Origin: Chrysogorgia sp. JL179-B06
Taxonomy: Eukaryota; Cnidaria; Anthozoa; Scleralcyonacea; Chrysogorgiidae
Assembly: GCA_035772405.1 (NCBI GenBank)
Contig: JAYKKM010000029.1
Span: 469,001-533,000, forward strand
DNA length: 64,000 nucleotides
Direction of reading: 5' to 3'
The notes beneath the pieces are model-generated. The model did not search any database. It was not told the DNA's origin and was given only the letters and a program-made list of their open reading frames with translations. Below are positions 36,998-48,883 of this stretch, in pieces. The translations under genes and the position numbers were made by a program. Numbering within the stretch: position 1 is the first letter of the stretch; each line of letters opens with the position of its first letter.

Positions 36998-37529
36998 TTG
37001 AGATATTCCTTGCTCATTTCCCTCTTAAAAACAACAACGGACATTTATGATCAGTTGTGCCAAGTTCTATACGTTGACATGGTAAAAGATGATTAAGAAG
37101 CGAAAATAATTACTTATATACCTAATCGCTTTCCTCCGCTTCATAACCTCTTCCTTATTTTCAATATATCAACATGAGTAGCTTCCGAAATTCCTATATT
37201 GGAAAATTCTTCAGACAACCGCTTTATGTTGCCCTATTCATAATCATTCAACACTCCATAAAGCTTTTTGGGGAATGAAAATGGAGTACCACAACCAAAC
37301 ACGAGTATAATTACGTACTTTCCTTTTTTGACCCACTCGCTCTAGATGTAGAACGTTAGACAGAACCGCCATAACTTTTGCCTGATTTTTCGGGTTGATA
37401 ATATAAAATACTGCTAGTCCTATAAAGCTATACCAATGCTATGACGGACCGACCACCTATTCTCAGTCTATATCAGACAGAAATTTGTCAACTCTACCTC
37501 TTTGTGCTACTCTGAATTTTTTATATTTC
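36998..37529. other. Upstream region of the Death-domain gene
   Basis: No gene recognised. It should contain the promoter for the minus-strand Death-domain gene, but I see no clear TATA or initiator element. Confidence 0.35.
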
Positions 37530-39600
37530 TTATGTTACATGATAAGTGCTAAATAAAAAAGTTGTCGTTGTTGTATACAGAGGGCTTTAAGAATAATTAA
37601 ATAATATTAGAGAGGATTTAATATTGTCAAATACATATTTGGAAAAAGTGACTGCCGCAACCGGGAATCGAACCCTGGTCTCCGAATCAACGTTATGGCG
37701 TTCTAACCTTTGAGCTAATGAGACACGGTCAGAACAGTCAGTGATTTTTCCATATACATATTAAATTTTCACTTGACACCAACAGGCAGACATCGCATCT
37801 AACCATAATGTGGAACAAGGCCTCTCCAGCGCACTTCCCAAAGTAGCGAAGCGATACACAACCGTTCTTGCATACCTGGATTTAAGCAAGGCTTTTGATA
37901 CTGTCAATCACTCAATTTTAATTCGAAAACTGGAATACTACGGAATAAGGGGCATTGTGAAGGACTGGTTTTGTTCATATCTTACGATAGATCACAATAT
38001 GTTTCTATTGGTAATATAAAGTCTGATCTAAGGTCTAGCTCATGCGGTGTCCCACAGGGATCGGTTCTACGTCCTCTCTTATTCGTATTCAGCAATTCAG
38101 CTTCTGATTTAGATTTTACTATTTTCTGACGATTATAATCTATTTTATTCGCATAAAAGTCTTCAATGCTTAGAAACCAAACTGAATGATCAACTTCGTA
38201 ATGTTAACGAATGGCTTTGTGCCTTGAATAAACTGTCCTTAAATATTGAAAAATCAAAATTTGTCATTTTTCACCCTCCTCAAAAGATAATTAATTATTC
38301 AATAAACCTTAAAATTAATAATAAAACATTAGAAGAAAAGAGGAGCATTAAGTATTTAGGGATTATCATTGATGGCCATCTAGATTGGAAGGATAATGTT
38401 TATGAATTGTCAAAAAAAATATCAAGAAGTATGGGATCTTGTTGAAACTCCGACATGTTGTTCCTCTCAAAATTTTAGTACAATTACCATTCAAACATCT
38501 TCTCTCGTAAGGGGTCTTGATTTGGGGAAACACATATAAGTCAAACATCCTAGCATTAGTTATTTTACAAAAGAAAGCTATTATAATCATTACTTTTTCT
38601 GATTTTCGGGCACACACTTAACCTCTTTTTAACAGACTGAACTTGCTGAAACTGACTGATATTGTCTATTTTAATACTGCATTATTTATGCATCAGTTTA
38701 ACAATGGCAATCTCCCTAACAATTTTAATGATTTTTTCATCTCGGTTAATACCAGATATCACTATAGAACACGCTTAGCTTCTAAATCTACTTTTTCTAT
38801 TCCCCAAGTTCGTACCAACTATGGAAAATTTAATGTTAGATTTATTGGACTAAAATTGTGGAATGCTTGATGAATTACTTAAGTCTCTAAGTAAATTAAC
38901 TTTTAAACGCAAATTAAAACAACAAATAATTTATGGATATAATGACTAATTGTTGTCACTATTGAGAGATAATGATTGAAATGATGGCAGCAATGTATCA
39001 TTAATAATAGGCTATACCCTTGTGGACATTCTGTTTGAAGGTGTTAATTGCGGCCTTCATGTTGAATTTTTTGTAGGGTAGCAATAGCCCGTGTTAAACT
39101 GGAAATAGGGTCATTGTATAGTGTGTAATTGTTTTGTATTCTTGTTGTAATTAGTTGAGCTACTATTATTGTAATTGTATCGTATTAATTTGTCAACTCT
39201 TAATTAAACTCTAATTTGTCAACTCTTAATTAATTTTTATATATTGGCCAACTATCTCGCATAGCCCATATATACTTTATTTAAGTTGTACCATAAGTTA
39301 CAGTAATAATAAAAAAATGAGTACAACAAGGGAGGATACAACAGGGTGAAACCCTAACCTAGGTATCCCCAGCTCCCTCTTATTACAATTGGCCTGCACT
39401 TTGATGTAATTCAAACTCTCGTCAGTTTAAAGTATAGTTCTTTTGTTACATGATAGTGCTCAATAAAAAGTTGTTGTTGTTGCTGTATACAGAGTGCTTT
39501 AAGAATAATTAATATTTAATATTAGAGAGGATTTAATATTGTCAAATACATATATGGAAAAAGTGACTGCCGCAATCGGGAATCGAACCCATCTATGGTC
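37530..39600 (+). mobile_element. Decayed non-LTR retrotransposon (LINE) with duplicated tail
   Basis: Reverse transcriptase fragments on the plus strand in shifting frames: [16 protein letters not shown] near 37880, CGVPQGSV near 38044, NKLSLNIEKSKF near 38227, KYLGIIIDGHLDW near 38352, and a C-terminal YHYRTRLAS/GLKLWNA near 38760-38870. These match the CR1/L2/Jockey group. Stops and frameshifts show it is dead. The 3' tail (AATAAAAAGTTGTTGTTGTTG plus about 130 bp including a tRNA-like part) occurs both before (37530-37700) and after (39440-39600) the coding part. Confidence 0.8.
37652..37726 (-). repeat. tRNA-like sequence
   Basis: Minus strand: TTAGCTCAAAGGTTAGAAC as A-box region and GGTTCGATTCCCGG as B box. 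The anticodon stem does not pair, so it is a pseudo-tRNA or SINE head. A truncated twin lies at 39569-39590 and a separate A-box fragment at 39644-39672. Confidence 0.6.
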
Positions 39601-39674
39601 CATCTCCATCTTCTTAGTCCGAAATGCGACACTCCCTCTTCTGGGTCTCAGTAGCTCAGTGGTTATTGCAAAAC

Positions 39675-39830
39675 TAATATTCTAAAAGTTGGCGTGCTGC
39701 CAAAATAGTGTACAAGAGTTCCAACGTTATAAGCGTAGGCCTTTCGTTAGAGAGTGAAACGAAGGCCTTTCGTTGTAGAGAGTGAAACGAAGGCCCTTCA
39801 AGAGAAACGTTAGACCCCCTACACACTATG
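39675..39830 (+). repeat. Dispersed repeat with short internal tandem
   Basis: ATTCTAAAAGTTGGCGT opens a repeat that is also present, diverged, at 44828-44960. Internally GAGTGAAACGAAGGCC is tandemly repeated. No coding content. Confidence 0.55.
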
Positions 39831-42275
39831 TCGGGTAACACAGACCTTTTAGAGCATTCGATTTGTATTTCTACTCTACCTACGCATCACAACGCTTCAT
39901 TGTAGCTTGTTATATACCAAAATCATGATTCCAATGTTCATATTCCTTTTTGAATGCGTTAGGATGTCATCGGCTTCAACGACCTGACGATCCCCAACTA
40001 GGGGATACCAATGACTGAATGACAAGGCATATCAAAATATAAACGACGAGTATTAAACATACAGGCGTTCTGTCATGCATAAAACAGTTTCATAAGTTGC
40101 TTGTTTATCATCAAACTATATATATCAATATTTAAATTTCATATGCATGAATATCTAATTCGCAGTATTGTGCGACATGCATTAGAGCATACTTATTGGC
40201 GAAGCAGAGTCCAAATAACTGTATAAATACCGCTGGATATTCGCACTCATCTATTGCGTTATTTAGACTTTCCAGTCAAAGCTATAGATACCGGTAATAA
40301 ATATTCAAATATATGAACTTCGTAAGATCATCACGCAACAAATTTTAGTATCACTGCAGTCACATGGTCGTGAAAAACCTCTATATTGACCTCGACAGTA
40401 AATAAATAAATAAAGCAACTTACCTTACAGAGGATATGCTGACACTGCTGCACCAATTTAATTTTGCAATTTAATTTTATTTCAATCCAGCAAGGATATT
40501 TCAGAATTCTGAATAGTTGAAGATAAACCTACATTGTCGAGAGAATAAAGTAAAATGGTTATGGAAGTCCGCAACGGGTTTATTTGCAAGCTATTTGAGA
40601 GTTTTTGCGCTTAACGTATAAGGTCTCACCTATCTCAACAGACCCCACCTACATTTGTCAACAATGTGTTTCAAAAATATTGTTTGCACTAACGCAAGGC
40701 TTTGGAAAAGTCGTTAACCCTACCTAGACTGGGCTTTGTTGGTCTTCTGGGGTTGGGGGTGACTGCCCGAGGGCAATATCTCCAAAACTATTGGATGTAT
40801 GCCAATAAAATTTTCACAGGTTGATGGCATGGTAACACTAAATATACGTTACATTTTTGTTGTCATTGCAACAAATTGTGACGTCATTAGACGTCATCGT
40901 TCAAAAACTCGGATTTGAAGCAGTTCAAAAAAGTTTTTTTACTGTTCTGTTAACGTACATAAGTTATTATATCAATAAATAGATTCATATTAATCGATAT
41001 GTTCTTATTTTTATTGTTTCTATTATAATGAACATGTTTTGTTGAAATTCAGTGTTAGTAATGACATTGAATATTTAATAAAATTTATCCTTCACAATCC
41101 CTATACTTCCCTGCAATCCCAACGAAAACATTGCTCGTACAGCCTTGGAAACGATTTGACTCGGATAAAAGAAGCCACAAAGTTGCCTGCGGAGGAGGCT
41201 ATATCCGGAATACATTTTTTACCCAATATTTTTTCACCATTTTTTCTGCCCATACTGACAATGTATTTCTATGAAAAGTTGTGAAATATTAGAGTCGTAG
41301 CTGCAACTATTATTGAGATATATGCATTTAAAATTATGGCGGTTAGATCCCGTCCGCCCCACTAGTCTAGATAGGGTTAAGGATCGGTCATAAAGTACAG
41401 CGGGGTGGGCTGGAAAAATCAAATCATAATAATAATTTTTGTAGTTCCTAATTATAGACATAATTATTAATGGCACCCTTGAAGCCTGGAACAAAAATCT
41501 CTAGTGATGGGCTACCCCTACATTGCAAATTTACTACAAGAAAAAAAGACTGGAAAATCATGGATCACTTTCAACTTGATATGATTCTTTTTATTCTTCT
41601 CAAAATACAGTATGTTTTATATACTGTATGATTCGTTATTTGTAATATAAAAAGCAAACCAAAACGTTACATATTAACATGTTATACCTTGCAAAGACTT
41701 TTAAGTTGAATTACAATATAATATTTCTTGTCTCCTATTAGATTCTAGACCATTTGCACATACAAATATATTGCTTAATCAGAGTCGCCAGAGTTTGATA
41801 TATGTTGTTGCCAGTCCTCCAACTCTGGTTTTTCCTTCACTATTTGTTTTTTCCTTCACTATATCTTCGTTCGAGCTGGAATTTTCAACTTCAGACAGAA
41901 CCACATATTGATCATTGTCCGAACAAGGTGGTTTGATACATCTTCAATGTCCGAATCGCTATAGAGTCCAGCTCTTCATCATTGTCTACACCATTTTCAT
42001 TTGTTTGGTCTCTGTCGTCGCTTTGATCGAGATTGACTTCACGGCCGACCAGGCTGTAATGACTTGTATTTTTTTGTTTTTGTTCATGTTTTCGTGCTAA
42101 ACTATGCCTTTCTATAAGAACAAATGTAAAACAGGAACAGTCAACTTGTTAAGTGTTCTGATGTGGAACATTTCTACCCAGTGGTAATCCCCGTGAGACA
42201 TGTACTTGAGCCTCTTTCTTATTTTTTCTGGTATCAATACGTTTGGTCTTTTTGAAGTTTAGGTAATGAAGCTGC
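39831..42275. other. No recognised gene
   Basis: Only short open frames with no domain, no convincing exon borders and no tRNA-like repeats. The interval 41814-41890 has two adjacent copies of TTTTTCCTTCACTAT. Likely decayed repeat and intergenic DNA. Confidence 0.5.
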
Positions 42276-42689
42276 TCAAGATATTTTCTTAGCAAGGTAC
42301 TTTTTTATTTGAACTCTTGACTGGAAGTCGTCTACTTCCCTTCGGGCACTATCTGATACTGCTGTTGGTGTTTGGTCACATGGCTGGAGGTAACATATAT
42401 TCTGGTAAAGCTTCATTATTAGATATTCATAGCCCCAATGCTTCCATGGCCACTCATTGACATCCTCTTTAAGATATTCGCGATAATCTTGAAGTATGTA
42501 GATCCCGCTATATGATTTTGTTTTGATTCTGCGGAGTAAACGAGTTGTCTCAATTGTTCTGTTTTCATAAAAAAGAAGTGTAGATCTATTTGTGATGCCA
42601 AGGAAGATTGCATCATAGGCTGGACGTGGCTCATATGTTGTATCCTTTCTATATACCTCATCTTTTGCCACTTGCCACTTGCCATGCAT
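42276..42689 (-). CDS. Hypothetical open frame, 137 aa
   Basis: An uninterrupted 414-base frame with balanced composition, including RPAYDAIFLGITNRST and DVNEWPWKHWGYEYL. I do not recognise a family. The aromatic-rich composition looks protein-like, but an overlapping frame is also open and there are no clear splice signals. Bases 42684-42850, just upstream, are duplicated at 43107-43260. It may be a gene fragment or a relic of a mobile element. Confidence 0.3.
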   Translation of the reverse strand: MHGKWQVAKDEVYRKDTTYEPRPAYDAIFLGITNRSTLLFYENRTIETTRLLRRIKTKSYSGIYILQDYREYLKEDVNEWPWKHWGYEYLIMKLYQNICYLQPCDQTPTAVSDSARREVDDFQSRVQIKKYLAKKIS

Positions 42690-43260
42690 TTTTCTTCATT
42701 ACTTCCTTTTCGCGTTTCTTGATATCCTCAAGTGAAATATCTTTCCTCTTTCGTACTCAGGTTATATCTAAAGCTTCGTGATATTTCCACCTTAGAGCAC
42801 CGCCATCCTGCAACGAGAGCTTCGTTTGATCTCTCGGTCTCGTTTTTACCCGTTGCTCGGTCTCGTTCAAATCTATTTGTCTTAAATTTAACTCTGTTCG
42901 TAGTCTCCCTGGTCCTATTTCTTATTGTAGGTAATATTCATATTGTAGTGTGATATATTTTTATATTGTTAATGTTCTACCTTTTGTGTACGTCTAAGGG
43001 CCCAGAGTAATTGGATAACTCTGTTGTAGATCGCCTGCCATATTGTTAAACTTATTGTTTATTGTGTCTATTATTTGTAAGTACGTTACATATGGCGAAG
43101 CTAATACATTTTTCTTCATTACTTCGTTTCGCGTTTCTTGGTATCGTCAAGTCGTAAATCTGTTCGATTTCCTCTTTTTCAGGTTATCCAAAGCTGGTAT
43201 TTCCATCTCAGAGCACCACTATCAACGACAGCTTCTCTAACACACGCGTTTCTAACACAC
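42684..43260. repeat. Pair of diverged direct repeats
   Basis: CATTTTTCTTCATTACTTC starts both 42684-42850 and 43107-43260; similarity continues through a TTTC/TCAGGTTAT segment to GAGCACC. Likely an old local duplication. Confidence 0.6.
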
Positions 43261-43309
43261 TCGTTTTGCCCACTATTGTCTCGTATTAATGTGAAGTGTA
43301 TCTGACTTA

Positions 43310-45960
43310 GAAAAGACTAATATTTACCATTATAACTACAGGTATATATACGTCGTTTAATATATTTTAAACCAAGTAAATCTGAAAGAACCGTTTTGCT
43401 TTTCCTACGATTGATGTCATTGACATGGTAATTTGGAATTCCAACTGAGTTTTATTTTTACCAACATTATGATATTTCCCTTTATATTCACCTCCAACGC
43501 AGCGAGGACACGGGCGGTATTTTATTCAATATTAATATCAATACTTTGTACATGAACTACCGTAGACGTAGTTTCTCGAAAATGTAACCTAAGTATAAAC
43601 TTGTATAGTCGAGCATATCATCTGTGAAATAAAAGTTACGGGATTTGTTGCATTCTCATACGGTCTACAGAAATTTTTACCATAAATTATATCCATTGTC
43701 AAACTATTATTTGTTATTTTGACAAGCTCTGTATACTATAGCCGATACTTCATCGCAATCTATTTTCTACCTGCATGCGGATTGTATACAGTATATGCAT
43801 GCTAAAGCTAGTGCACAACTTGTGCAGTAAAACATGAGATCACAGAAGTAGAGTAAAAATTGTTATAAAAACATTGTATTCAATGGACTATTAAGTAGCG
43901 ACACAAGGATATGTCATCTTGAGATCGCGACAACTCCTTATTTCTGTTCTATTGTAGTTCCTCAGAGCTTTAGTATAATATGGACATTCATCGCAAGCCA
44001 GTGATAAACTAATAGTCGAGAGTTTAAACATGAGCCTCTAGCAAGGATGAAAAGGGCAACCTGCTCTGCGTTGTGATAATGATGCTGAGTGTATAAATGT
44101 CTCCGGTCACACGTCGAGGCGTTGCGATAAACATTCCTCGCATTTTGATTGGTGTCAAAACCGCATTCTTTCTGACCTGTCTTCGTTCTCAACAAATACT
44201 GAATGCCTAAATTATGAGCCGGTTAGGTAACTAATTAGGTGATGAAACTAAAGCTATTAGGCGCACAAGAGGTTGAACATTAAAGTATCAATACAATACC
44301 TTGGCTCGGTGTGATTAGATGGTCGGTATAATTTATGTAAAATATCGCAGGTTGAGGTGTTGGTCGTATGAGGATAAGAGTCGATCGATAAAAGTCGCCA
44401 AGTGTCACGTTCGTTTAACCGCTATAAACTCTAATCCACACGCATAGTTCACTTTTAATGAGACGTCACTGAGAGTTTCCGAAAGGTTGAAATTAAGGTG
44501 AAACGTTCCAATGTACTTTGTTGTTGTTGTTTTTTATTCAACCAAATGTCAGAGACACTTCTCTTGGCCGTGATGCACGGATTTCCTGTTTATTTTCGTT
44601 TGTTTAACTGGATAATATCGCGTATGACTTTCAAAATATTTTATTAACAAAGCGCTAATAGTAATATTTTCATAAACTCTCAAACGAATGCTTTAGGTCT
44701 CCTGTTGATAACATTATTTATGTAATGATTAAGGGATTACCCTGAATAGAATAGATAAAGGTGTCTATCTATCTCTGTAAACCGACTCTCATCCTCCTTT
44801 GATCAAAGTTTATAATTTACAAATCGAATACTCTAAAAGGTTGGCGTAGACGAAATAGTTCGTAGTAGGTCTAATATGTTTCGAGCGAAGGCCTTAATTT
44901 CGTCAAAAAGTGAAATGTGTCAAAGTCGACAGCAACGAAACATTAGATCACAGAAGTAGAGTACAGTGTTATAGAAACATTGTATGTAATGGACTATTGC
45001 AAGTTTAGAGACACGAGAACAGGTCATCTTGAAATTATGTCAACGCCTTCTTTCTGTTCGATTAGTACGTACAGCATTCAGTAGCTCAGCTAAAGTCGTG
45101 GAGTCAGGAATAGTGGAATGTTTGAAAACATTCCTTTACTGGCCCATGTGCATCTTTATCATCAAACGGATGACTAATAAATTATTATGAGGTTCGCTAA
45201 CTTTCGTGAACGGACGAAAGCTATTCCGCATACACAAGTTTATCAAAACGTTTCAAGATATCTTGGTTTCAAATGGGATATATATATGTACATAAAACTT
45301 ACCAAATCATAAATATGACCAAATAAGTTGTCTCTCTACATTGTAAACTGCAGTCAGCTGTTAATGTATTGTTTGAAGACTGAAGAAAGAACCATATGTT
45401 TGAGCTTCGTATTAATTTCTTGAATGCTATTAAATTGAATATAGACGTCAATTGTACCGAAGTTCCGCCTTGTCCGCCTACACGCTATTGTGTCGCTATA
45501 TTCCTGAGATAATAAACGCTTTCTTGATACTTTTGAACTTTGTGAAAAAAGAACCTCGTTATAAGAAAGCACATTTAAAACAACAAATATTTACCATTCT
45601 AACTAAGTAAATATGAAAGAACCTTCTTGTTCTTCCTATATATCACTGCAGTAATTGTGTAATTGACTTTGTAATTTGGAATTCCAACTGTGTTTTTATC
45701 TTAACCAACATTATAATATTTCCCTTTATGTTCAGCCCGCCGCAGCAAGAACACCGACTGTATTTTATTAATTGCAACAGTTTGGACAACTACTGATGTA
45801 GTTTGTTGCAAAGTATTGTATTTCCTTTGTTATTTGAATAGTCAAGCATATATAAACTTGTATAGTCGAGCATATCTCTGATAATAAAGTTACGGGTTTG
45901 ATTGCATTCTCACACACCCTGTAGAAATTGTTACCATATATAGTAAAAATATATGTGACC
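43310..45960. repeat. Two nested pairs of diverged direct repeats
   Basis: 43310-43690 matches 45580-45950 (shared GTAATTTGGAATTCCAACTG and AAACTTGTATAGTCGAGCAT). 43830-43970 matches 44940-45080 (shared GATCACAGAAGTAGAGTA). All are in the same orientation, giving the order A-B-B-A. No genes recognised in the interval. Confidence 0.65.
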
Positions 45961-46097
45961 AATGCGCCTGTTTTTTTTCACTCACTTCCGCTTCACAACG
46001 TTTAATTTGTTTCCGGCGTGTGTTAGCCAATAGGATTTAAGATGGTTTTCGTACTTTTCGATCACACAGACCATGCGGTCTTGTGGTACTTATCGTA

Positions 46098-46200
46098 CGT
46101 ATTCCATATAAGGCTGGTCATATCGGAAGGGACTGAGAAAAGCAAATACGTTGTCCTAACTAGTACAGTATATACGCCCTAACAAGCAAATACATTGCCC
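46098..46200 (-). repeat. Degenerate solo copy of the minisatellite element
   Basis: Read on the minus strand this shows two or three diverged 21-bp units (GGGCAATGTATTTGCTTG at its start), then an interruption, then CCTTATATGGAATACGTA from the conserved right flank. It shows the element is dispersed and not confined to the NACHT locus. Confidence 0.7.
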
Positions 46201-46326
46201 TCGTACCAGCCCACTGGACACGTTACGATATGTTCGATTAACCGCTCTTTTTAAGAAAATTACGTTCGCTAAAGCTGGATAAGCTGTACGCATATCGTAA
46301 ACAGATAATTTATCTTTGTTTTAATC

Positions 46327-46381
46327 CCCTCGCCCTGACGGCGCGAAGCGCCGTCCAGCGCCGAAGGCGCTGGGGCGAGGG
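46327..46381. repeat. GC-rich T-shaped (three-way) hairpin
   Basis: An outer 9-bp stem (CCCTCGCCC, 46327-46335, with GGGCGAGGG, 46373-46381) encloses two abutting hairpins: GACGGCGC-GAA-GCGCCGTC (46337-46355) and CAGCGCC-GAA-GGCGCTG (46356-46372). All stems are perfect and only one base is unpaired outside the loops. It is strikingly GC-rich against its AT-rich surroundings. Confidence 0.85.
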
Positions 46382-46766
46382 TGATAATCTTGACGGGGTG
46401 GTAGAATGTCCGGTCGTATAGACCTTTTTAATAAGTCTGGCGTCAGCAGCCCTATGACGTAGTTTGCGGCAAAGGGAAGCCCCGCACGACCATTTTGTTT
46501 GCTTCACTTTAAAGCCACAAGGAAGAAAGCCTCGAAAATGGTAAGTTTTTTTTAGTTAATGCTAAAAATTAATTCTATGTTTATGATAGTTTATATTATT
46601 ATTGTTATTTGTTTAAGTCTTACCTTAGTTTAGCTGGTAAACTCGTACATTCATCAACGTACGACCTTTGCTTACTCCTGTTGTTTAGATTTATATGTCA
46701 CAAAAAAATATAATTTCCAATCATTTCCTGTCCTTTTTCTTAAATCTTCAAGTCTCATAAGCGTGT

Positions 46767-46918
46767 ATGAACACACTGCCAAGGTGTAAATCATCAGTGA
46801 AGTCGATAAATCCGGGTATTAACAGTGAAATGACATTTCGCAAGTTCGCTTCGGACATCGACAGGAAAAGCACGAGGGTTGTTGCGGAAAAGAAGAGACA
46901 AAAAAAAATACTTCCAGG
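46767..46918 (+). CDS. Candidate coding exon in left palindrome arm
   Basis: From ATG at 46767 the frame reads MNTLPRCKSSVKSINPG, then FASDIDRKSTRVVAEKKRQ, and reaches a good donor, GTGAGT. The inverted arm (about 47632-47782, minus strand) encodes the same peptide with few changes, several of them substitutions. Basic and Lys-rich; no known domain. The surrounding acceptor (TCTTCAAG) is plausible. It could be a transposon gene exon. Confidence 0.35.
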
Positions 46919-47540
46919 TGAGTCGATCGTTTAGCTACATAGATGCATGAACAAGGCTTTGTAATAGTCGTACGCTATGTTGTATTGTTTTGTACATAAA
47001 ACCGACCTACTAAGTGATGACTGATAGTACTTTATAGCACAGAAAAGTTTTTAACCTCAAACATTTTCATTTGGTAATTATATTAAACAGGTGAGAAAAC
47101 ATACATAGCTGAGTTACCATCAATTTCACTAAACATACTGTATGTGAAGAAAACCTGCATGAGCCACCTGCACTTATTTCAAAAGATAACTATATATTCA
47201 GCAGTGAAGACCATGTAATCAATGTATATATCCAATAATATTGCTTTGAAAATTCTCGAACATATATATAATGAATTGCTTGAAAAATACGAATTACTAC
47301 TACAAACGACAAATTCACAGCACGAAAGAAAACTAGCCGAGTCTTGACTTTTTTCTTGGCTTCAGCAATCAAAATATTTGGCATTACAGTCGGCTTCAAA
47401 TAATATTTCTTACAGAACGGATTAAACTCGATATCCTCAGTTTCTTTAAATACAACGAACATATAAAAGTATGTTTTCTTAAAAACTTTTCTAGTATAAG
47501 TAATCACCAAGTATCAGTCATCACTAAGTCGGTTTTAAGT

Positions 47541-47571
47541 ACAATACAATACAATACAATACAATACAATA
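47541..47571. repeat. (AATAC)n microsatellite
   Basis: About six perfect pentamer copies, just inside the right palindrome arm. Confidence 0.9.
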
Positions 47572-47631
47572 TAGAATACTTGTTCATGCATCTATGTTGC
47601 TAAACGATCGACTCACCTGGAAGTATTTGTT

Positions 47632-47782
47632 TTTGTCTCTTCTTTTCCGCAACAACCCTCGTGCTTTTCCTGTCGATGTCCGAAGCGAACTGACGAAATG
47701 ACATTTCACTGTTAATAACCAGATTTATCGACTTCACTGATGATTTACACCTTGGCAGTGTGTTCATACTCGCTTATGAGAC
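47632..47782 (-). CDS. Candidate coding exon in right palindrome arm
   Basis: Mirror copy of the 46767-46918 exon, transcribed towards the centre of the palindrome. It ends at the same GTGAGT donor and keeps the frame across point differences, giving SEMSFRQFASDIDRK here versus SEMTFRKFASDIDRK in the left arm. No function recognised. Confidence 0.35.
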
Positions 47783-48189
47783 TTGAAGATTTAAGAAAAA
47801 AGGACAGGAAATGATTGGAAATTATATTTTTTTGTGACATAAATCTAAATAACAGGAGTAAGCAAAGGTCGTACGTTGATGAATGTACGAGTTTACCAGC
47901 TAAACTAAGTTAAGACTTAAACAAATAACAATAATAATATAAACTATCATAAACATATAATTAATTTTTAGCATTAACTAAAGAGAATTACGTAAAACTT
48001 ACCATTTTCGAGGCTTTCTTCCTTGTCGCTTTAAAATGAAGCAAACAAAATGGACTGTGCTAAACCACGAAACAGCGAAACGAAACAGCGAAACAGCGAA
48101 ACGAAACAGCTATTTTTTGTTTATCCTTTTAACAAATCTCACCGGAAGTGATACATGGAGGTCGTGGAAGGTCAGGACATCTTCGTGGA

Positions 48190-48440
48190 GGGGAGGGTCA
48201 ACTTCGGAAGTGCTCGGCCCATCTTCGGAAGCCGTCGGAACATCATCGGAAAGTGTCGGAACAACTTCGGAATACGTCGGAGCGACTTCGGAAGTGGTCG
48301 GACTAACTTCGGGTGTGGTCGGAAGGTGGTCGGGAATGGTCGGAAGGCTCTCGGGAGATGTCGGGTAGTGGTCGGATGTGTCGGAAGGTCGTCGGTATCC
48401 ATCGACGATCTCGGAGGTGGTAGGTGGTCATCGACGTCGG
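48190..48440. repeat. GC-rich degenerate 21-bp-period repeat
   Basis: Successive 21-base segments of the type AACTTCGGAAGTGGTCGG plus three bases (about eight to ten copies, strongly diverged). The period is a multiple of three, so open frames on both strands overlap here; I regard them as repeat artefacts. Confidence 0.75.
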
Positions 48441-48649
48441 AGGTGGTAGGTGGTCGTTTGGTTGGTACCAAGGTCTTGCGCTGGTACGTGGTTTCGCTGC
48501 TGGGGGTGGGATATCAATGGTTGTCCGCCAAAGAGGAAGCCGCCGCTGACAATGGACAATTTGCATTATAGCAATGCATCATGGGTAAAATGGTAGCGCT
48601 TCATTTGCAGGGGAAATGGCCGCCACGAAGTGAGCATTTTGCTTGTGAA

Positions 48650-48750
48650 AAGAATTGATTATTGCTGCCGTAGGCAGCTCACTAATCTGTGTCCTCGTAC
48701 CCAGATCTCTTCGCGGACCTATTATAGTCAACGCAATCTCGATTTGTGTA
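48650..48750. repeat. Dispersed repeat fragments
   Basis: GCTGCCGTAGGCAGC and ACTAATCTGTG are the inverse of 58279-58305. The adjoining CAGATCTCTTCGCGGACCTA is the inverse of a stretch at 7110-7135 in the NACHT unit. Confidence 0.5.
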
Positions 48751-48883
48751 AATTGCCTCTGTCGAGATATTTGTTCCATTTTATGACGATTTGTGACGTA
48801 GAACTTTAATACACGTGTAAAACTTCTACCTTTCGCCGTTCGGAACTTGTCAACGCTGAGGAAGTATACGGCCAACTTTAGAT

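Larger units (their letters stand above)
46490..48053. repeat. Large palindrome with arms of about 0.55 kb
   Basis: 46490 to about 47035 is inverted at 47507-48053, with about 97 percent visible identity over long stretches and a spacer of about 0.47 kb. Both outer ends read CCATTTTGTTTGC or its inverse. This may be a DNA transposon with long terminal inverted repeats, or an inverted gene-fragment duplication. No target duplication is evident at the ends. Confidence 0.85.

Noticed and set aside
46310..46507. 65-codon minus-strand frame over the GC-rich hairpin
   Set aside because: The Arg/Leu-rich translation is an effect of the GC-rich palindrome; it starts in the palindrome end shared with 48036.
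48155..48571. Overlapping open frames of 87-138 codons on both strands
   Set aside because: They coincide with a degenerate 21-base-period repeat; composition follows the repeat and no domain is visible.
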